Source: Clostridia bacterium (lineage in GTDB: Bacteria; UBA6262; WVXT01; JAUXBS01). Taken from it: a stretch of DNA of 8,975 nucleotides. The notes under the pieces are model-generated. The model saw only the letters and a program-made list of their open reading frames with translations, searched no databases and was not told the origin of the DNA. A program made the translations under genes and the position numbers. The stretch covers positions 1 to 8,975 of the forward strand of contig JAUXDE010000073.1 of NCBI GenBank assembly GCA_030618495.1, read 5' to 3'. Position 1 is the first letter of the stretch, and the number at the start of each line of letters is the position of its first letter. Below are positions 6,249-8,975 of this stretch, in pieces.

Positions 6249-6277
6249 ATATTACAAACTTAAATGCCTTATGTCAA
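6249..6277 (-). promoter_or_regulatory. Sigma70-type promoter of the btu-cob operon
   Basis: TTGACA (6277-6272, perfect consensus) is followed after exactly 17 bases by TAATAT (6254-6249). Transcription would start near 6242, 8 bases before the riboswitch P1 stem. The -35 box begins 6 bases after the stop codon of the PHP gene, with no terminator in between. Confidence 0.85.
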
Positions 6278-6282
6278 GTATT

Positions 6283-7122
6283 TTAGGTTTTGTTGACTTC
6301 CTTCAGCCTGGTTACAACCTCGTACGGGACTTTATTGGTTCCCATGACACCTGTTCCATTATCAACGGAATAATGAAAATCAGACCCCCCGGTAACGATT
6401 AAATCAAGGTCATTTGCCCACTGGAGATATTTCTTAACATGCATGGAATTGTGCCTGTTGGCATAAACCTCGATACCCTTAAGTCCGTATCCCACCAGTT
6501 CCTTAACGATTTTGATATCGTCAGCGCCGTAGAATGGATGAGCAAGAACAGGGATTGCCCCTATATCCAGCATCATCTTAACCGCCTTCTCGGGCTTAAG
6601 CTTTTTCTTGGGAAAATAAGCCGGCTTGCCGTAGGCGAGATATTTATCGAAACATTCCCTTATACTGCCGGCAAATCCCTCGCTGACGATTAGCCTGGCT
6701 ATATGCATCCTGCCGATTGCAGCGTGCCCGGCATTTTTCATTATCTCTTTTTCATCAAGTAATACTTTCAATCCGGCAAGTTTCTTTATTATCTTTGAAG
6801 CTCTTTCAACACGCAGCTTCCTGAACAGTTCCAGTTCCTCCTGGAAATCATTATCATCGAAGTTGCCGTAATAACCTAGTATGTGCACTTCTCCATCGGC
6901 AGAATCACTGGTTTCACAACTGATTTCAATACCGGGTATTATTTCAATACCGGTTTTTTTGCCTTCGTCAACAGCCTCCTTTATTCCGCCGGTCATATCA
7001 TGATCAGTTATGGCAATGGCGGCAAGTTTGATTTTATGCGCCATCCTGACGACTTCGGCGGGGCTGTAGCTCCCATCGGAGTAATTAGTATGGATATGAA
7101 GGTCAACGAACTTTTCAGTCAT
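6283..7122 (-). CDS. PHP-domain phosphoesterase
   Basis: This 279-aa protein is a stand-alone PHP-domain metal-dependent phosphoesterase of the YciV/RNase AM (nucleoside 3',5'-bisphosphate phosphatase) type. The metal-binding residues expected for a PHP trinuclear site are all visible: H9 and H11 (DLHIHTNYSDG), D16, D40 and H41 (TDHD), E66 (PGIEISCE), H80 (EVHILGY), H195 (LAHP), D248 and H250 (GGSDFH). GRMHIARLIV (137-146) is typical of the insert domain in this subfamily. It probably hydrolyses phosphate monoesters or short RNA ends in the cytoplasm; the exact substrate is not readable. The ATG overlaps the stop codon of the 38-aa gene by four bases, tying it translationally to an amino-acid transporter, an association I cannot explain functionally. 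Metal-dependent phosphatase activity seems intact. Confidence 0.88.
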   Translation of the reverse strand: MTEKFVDLHIHTNYSDGSYSPAEVVRMAHKIKLAAIAITDHDMTGGIKEAVDEGKKTGIEIIPGIEISCETSDSADGEVHILGYYGNFDDNDFQEELELFRKLRVERASKIIKKLAGLKVLLDEKEIMKNAGHAAIGRMHIARLIVSEGFAGSIRECFDKYLAYGKPAYFPKKKLKPEKAVKMMLDIGAIPVLAHPFYGADDIKIVKELVGYGLKGIEVYANRHNSMHVKKYLQWANDLDLIVTGGSDFHYSVDNGTGVMGTNKVPYEVVTRLKEVNKT

Positions 7123-7235
7123 TTTTTATCCCCGGATTTATTATCCTTGAAAAACACGTTATAAAGACAGAATACCAGAAGCGACAGAATAACAGTCCAG
7201 GATATAGACATGAACAGCCACCCAAACTTATTCAT
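7119..7235 (-). CDS. 38-aa single-span membrane protein, probable accessory subunit of the NSS transporter
   Basis: A small gene of 38 codons sits between the transporter and the PHP gene. It starts at ATG 7235-7233, overlapping the transporter stop by four bases (ATGA), with a strong AGGAGG (7248-7243) seven bases upstream, the best ribosome-binding site in this operon. Its stop overlaps the PHP ATG in the same way. The peptide has a short start MNKFGW, one hydrophobic helix of about 23 residues (6-29, WLFMSISWTVILSLLVFCLY then NVFF) and a charged tail KDNKSGDKK, predicting an N-out or N-in single-span protein. Small subunits of this kind accompany some NSS transporters, as MetS does MetP in Corynebacterium; similarity to MetS itself is not evident. 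Spacing, RBS and hydrophobicity make it very likely to be real; function is by context. Confidence 0.85.
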   Translation of the reverse strand: MNKFGWLFMSISWTVILSLLVFCLYNVFFKDNKSGDKK

Positions 7236-8794
7236 CCATTAACCTCCTTTGCCTTCCTGCGCCATGCATGCCTTACCATTAAACACAGTGTTATGAACAA
7301 CACGAGCAAAACTATTCTTGTAAACAATATATACCAGAAGTTCTCCGCGGGTACATTCTTCATTAATAATGCCGGAACGCCGCTCTGGACAACCCAGAAG
7401 CCAAGTATAAGAAGAAGAAAAACAGGGGTAATGAATTTAATAATGAACTTATATACCTTAGGGACCCTCATGTCGGAGCCTACATGCATTTCATCCCAGA
7501 TTTTATCAATCCCGAATATCCACCCGGCCATTATTGCCTCTATGGTTGCAAAAAGCACCAGGCAGAATGTCCCTCCCCAGAAATCAAGTTCGTCAAGTAC
7601 CCCCTTGCCGAGCAGAAGGATTGGAGCCTGGCAGAGAACAAACGTTATGACACCCAGTATAGTTGCCGCCCGCCTCTTGGTGACGTTGAACTCATCCTCC
7701 ATGAATGAGACCACCGGCTGGGCAAGCGAAACGCTTGAGGTTATGCCCGCCATAAACAGCAATATATACCACAAAAAAGCAAACACCCCGCCCATATGAA
7801 TCCTCTGGAATATCAACGGCATCGTAACGAAACCTAAATTAAAGGAACCGCTGTTGGCAATGTTTATTATCTCCGTAGGCCCGAAGAAAATAAATGCCGC
7901 AGGTATTATTATACTGCCCCCGATTATGATTTCAGCAAATTCATTCGTCGTGGCTGAAGTAAGCCCCGAGAGCACCACATCGTGTTTTCTCGAAAGATAA
8001 CTCGCATAAGTCATGACGATGCCTATGCCCGCGGACAACGAAAAGAATATCTGGCCTGCAGCGGCAAGCCATACCTTTGAATTCTTAAGAACGGCGAAGT
8101 CCGGGTTCCACAGGAAACCAAGCCCGTTAACCAGGTTCCATGATGGTTTTGAAATATCCGGGGTACCTAAGGTCAACACCCTTATGGCAAGGATAACGCC
8201 GCAGAACAGCAGTATGGGAACCGTCCAGTTACATAACTTCTCAATCCCCTTCTTGATTCCATAGTAAATAACAGAAATATTAAGCGCAAAGGTTATTAAA
8301 AAGAAAGTATAAGCCCATCCTATTCCGCCGAAATACTGGTTGGATTCAAGTCCCTGGTACCCTGACAGGAAAGACTGCATGGCGCCCTGGGTAGTTATGC
8401 CCTTGTAGCGTCCGATAAGCGAAAAGAAGGCATAGCCCAGAAGCCATGATTCAATATACGTATAGTAAATGAATATGATTATAGGGCCAAAAATACCTAC
8501 AACACCGAAGTACTTTATGAACCTGTTCTTTTTACACATGGAATGAAATATACCGGGAGCGGTCCCGTGCCCGAATCCCCCCCCGTACCTGCCTAAGGTC
8601 CATTCCACCCACATGAGGGGCAGGCCAAGGAATAAAAACGATATGAAATAAGGTATCATGAACGCCCCGCCGCCGTTCTGTGCCGCCTGGACAGGAAACC
8701 TTAAAAAATTACCCAATCCTATTGCAGACCCCGCAACGGCAAGGATGATGCCTGTTTTTGTGCCCCATTTTTCCCTGGTTTTTTTCTGTGCCAT
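7232..8794 (-). CDS. LeuT-like sodium-coupled amino-acid transporter (NSS/SLC6 family)
   Basis: This 520-aa protein of about 12 membrane spans is closely LeuT-like in pattern. TM1 reads GSAIGLGNFLRFP (22-34) with N29 at the Na1 site. Expected binding-site positions by comparison with LeuT are I107 and Y111 (LeuT V104, Y108), F251, S252, S254 and I257 (F253, T254, S256, F259), and T352, S353 and L357 (T354, S355, I359). S23 replaces LeuT N21. N284 and E288 match LeuT N286 and E290; the glutamate takes the place of chloride, so transport should be sodium-dependent and chloride-independent. The pocket fits a neutral, probably hydrophobic amino acid, but the substrate is not certain. The start ATG has AGGAA upstream. 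No clear terminator separates it from the tRNA gene 37 bases before it. It heads the three-gene unit with the small protein and PHP gene. Confidence 0.95.
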   Translation of the reverse strand: MAQKKTREKWGTKTGIILAVAGSAIGLGNFLRFPVQAAQNGGGAFMIPYFISFLFLGLPLMWVEWTLGRYGGGFGHGTAPGIFHSMCKKNRFIKYFGVVGIFGPIIIFIYYTYIESWLLGYAFFSLIGRYKGITTQGAMQSFLSGYQGLESNQYFGGIGWAYTFFLITFALNISVIYYGIKKGIEKLCNWTVPILLFCGVILAIRVLTLGTPDISKPSWNLVNGLGFLWNPDFAVLKNSKVWLAAAGQIFFSLSAGIGIVMTYASYLSRKHDVVLSGLTSATTNEFAEIIIGGSIIIPAAFIFFGPTEIINIANSGSFNLGFVTMPLIFQRIHMGGVFAFLWYILLFMAGITSSVSLAQPVVSFMEDEFNVTKRRAATILGVITFVLCQAPILLLGKGVLDELDFWGGTFCLVLFATIEAIMAGWIFGIDKIWDEMHVGSDMRVPKVYKFIIKFITPVFLLLILGFWVVQSGVPALLMKNVPAENFWYILFTRIVLLVLFITLCLMVRHAWRRKAKEVNG

Positions 8795-8831
8795 GTAAGT
8801 TCCTGGAATTATAAGAATATATAAATGAAAA

Positions 8832-8906
8832 TGGAGCGGGCGAAGGGAGTCGAACCCTCGACATCCAGCTTGGGAAGCTGACGTTCTACCACTGAACTAC
8901 GCCCGC
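8832..8906 (-). tRNA. tRNA-Gly (anticodon CCC)
   Basis: The minus strand folds as a full cloverleaf: acceptor GCGGGCG/CGCCCGC, D arm GTTC-AGTGGTA-GAAC, anticodon arm TCAGC-TTCCCAA-GCTGG, and T arm GAGGG-TTCGACT-CCCTT. The anticodon at loop positions 34-36 is CCC, reading GGG glycine codons. The discriminator base is T (8835) and the CCA end is encoded (8834-8832). Confidence 0.97.
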
Positions 8907-8907
8907 G

Positions 8908-8975
8908 TCACGACGATTTGTTAGATGCCTTCTTCTGGACTTGTCCCAAATTGTGCCATTTATGTGCCACTTTTT
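8908..8975 (-). CDS. C-terminal tail of an unidentified gene (possible integrase), cut by the window edge
   Basis: A minus-strand frame open from the right edge gives 21 codons, KVAHKWHNLGQVQKKASNKS and a final S, then TGA at 8910-8908, one base before the 5' end of tRNA-Gly. The tail is basic and resembles the loose C-termini of tyrosine recombinases, which often sit beside tRNA genes, but 21 residues are too few to assign a family. The two other minus-strand frames are less attractive: one hits a stop within five codons, the other is Arg-rich and would run into the tRNA. It may also be non-coding. Confidence 0.35.
   Translation of the reverse strand, partial: KVAHKWHNLGQVQKKASNKSS

Noticed and set aside
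6924-6955. Direct repeat of ATTTCAATACCGG
   Set aside because: It encodes the repeated Gly-Ile-Glu-Ile pattern in the conserved PHP segment around the metal-binding E66, so it follows from protein sequence.
8808-8813. Perfect TATAAT upstream of the transporter gene
   Set aside because: No -35 box at 16-18 bp (that position is the tRNA 3' end), and transcription would begin within the ribosome-binding site. AT-rich spacer is the simpler explanation.

Overview
The window is a compact, almost entirely minus-strand stretch of a bacterial genome with moderate GC (mid-40s per cent by eye). It carries a corrinoid (vitamin B12) uptake and salvage operon. No de novo corrin-ring genes are present. The solute-binding protein is a lipoprotein, several genes appear to use TTG starts, and genes overlap by a few bases. 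An anaerobe that scavenges corrinoids fits this; Dehalococcoidia/Chloroflexota-like organisms come to mind, but the sequence does not prove any lineage.

Reading right to left (direction of transcription): at the right edge is a 21-codon C-terminal tail of an unidentified gene, possibly an integrase. Its stop codon lies one base before a canonical tRNA-Gly(CCC) with an encoded CCA end. Next is a LeuT-like sodium-coupled amino-acid transporter (NSS family), then a 38-aa single-span membrane protein, then a PHP-domain phosphoesterase. These three genes are joined by two ATGA overlaps.

Six bases after the PHP stop codon a good sigma70-type promoter (TTGACA, 17 bp, TAATAT) starts the B12 leader. 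The leader holds a compact cobalamin riboswitch and a strong intrinsic terminator. It controls seven tightly packed genes: btuF, btuC, btuD (ABC corrinoid importer), cobC, cobU, cobT and cobS. The importer brings in cobinamide or cobalamin. CobU activates adenosylcobinamide to the GDP form, CobT makes alpha-ribazole phosphate from dimethylbenzimidazole, CobS joins the halves, and CobC removes the phosphate.

Five bases after cobS a second, larger class-I cobalamin riboswitch begins on the same strand, with a perfect 9-bp P1 stem. Its target gene lies beyond the left edge. Between this riboswitch and the edge lies a roughly 243-bp near-palindrome with 20-bp terminal inverted repeats (17/20 identical) and a perfect central hairpin. 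It looks like a MITE-type element, possibly inserted between the riboswitch and its target. This is the least explained part of the window.
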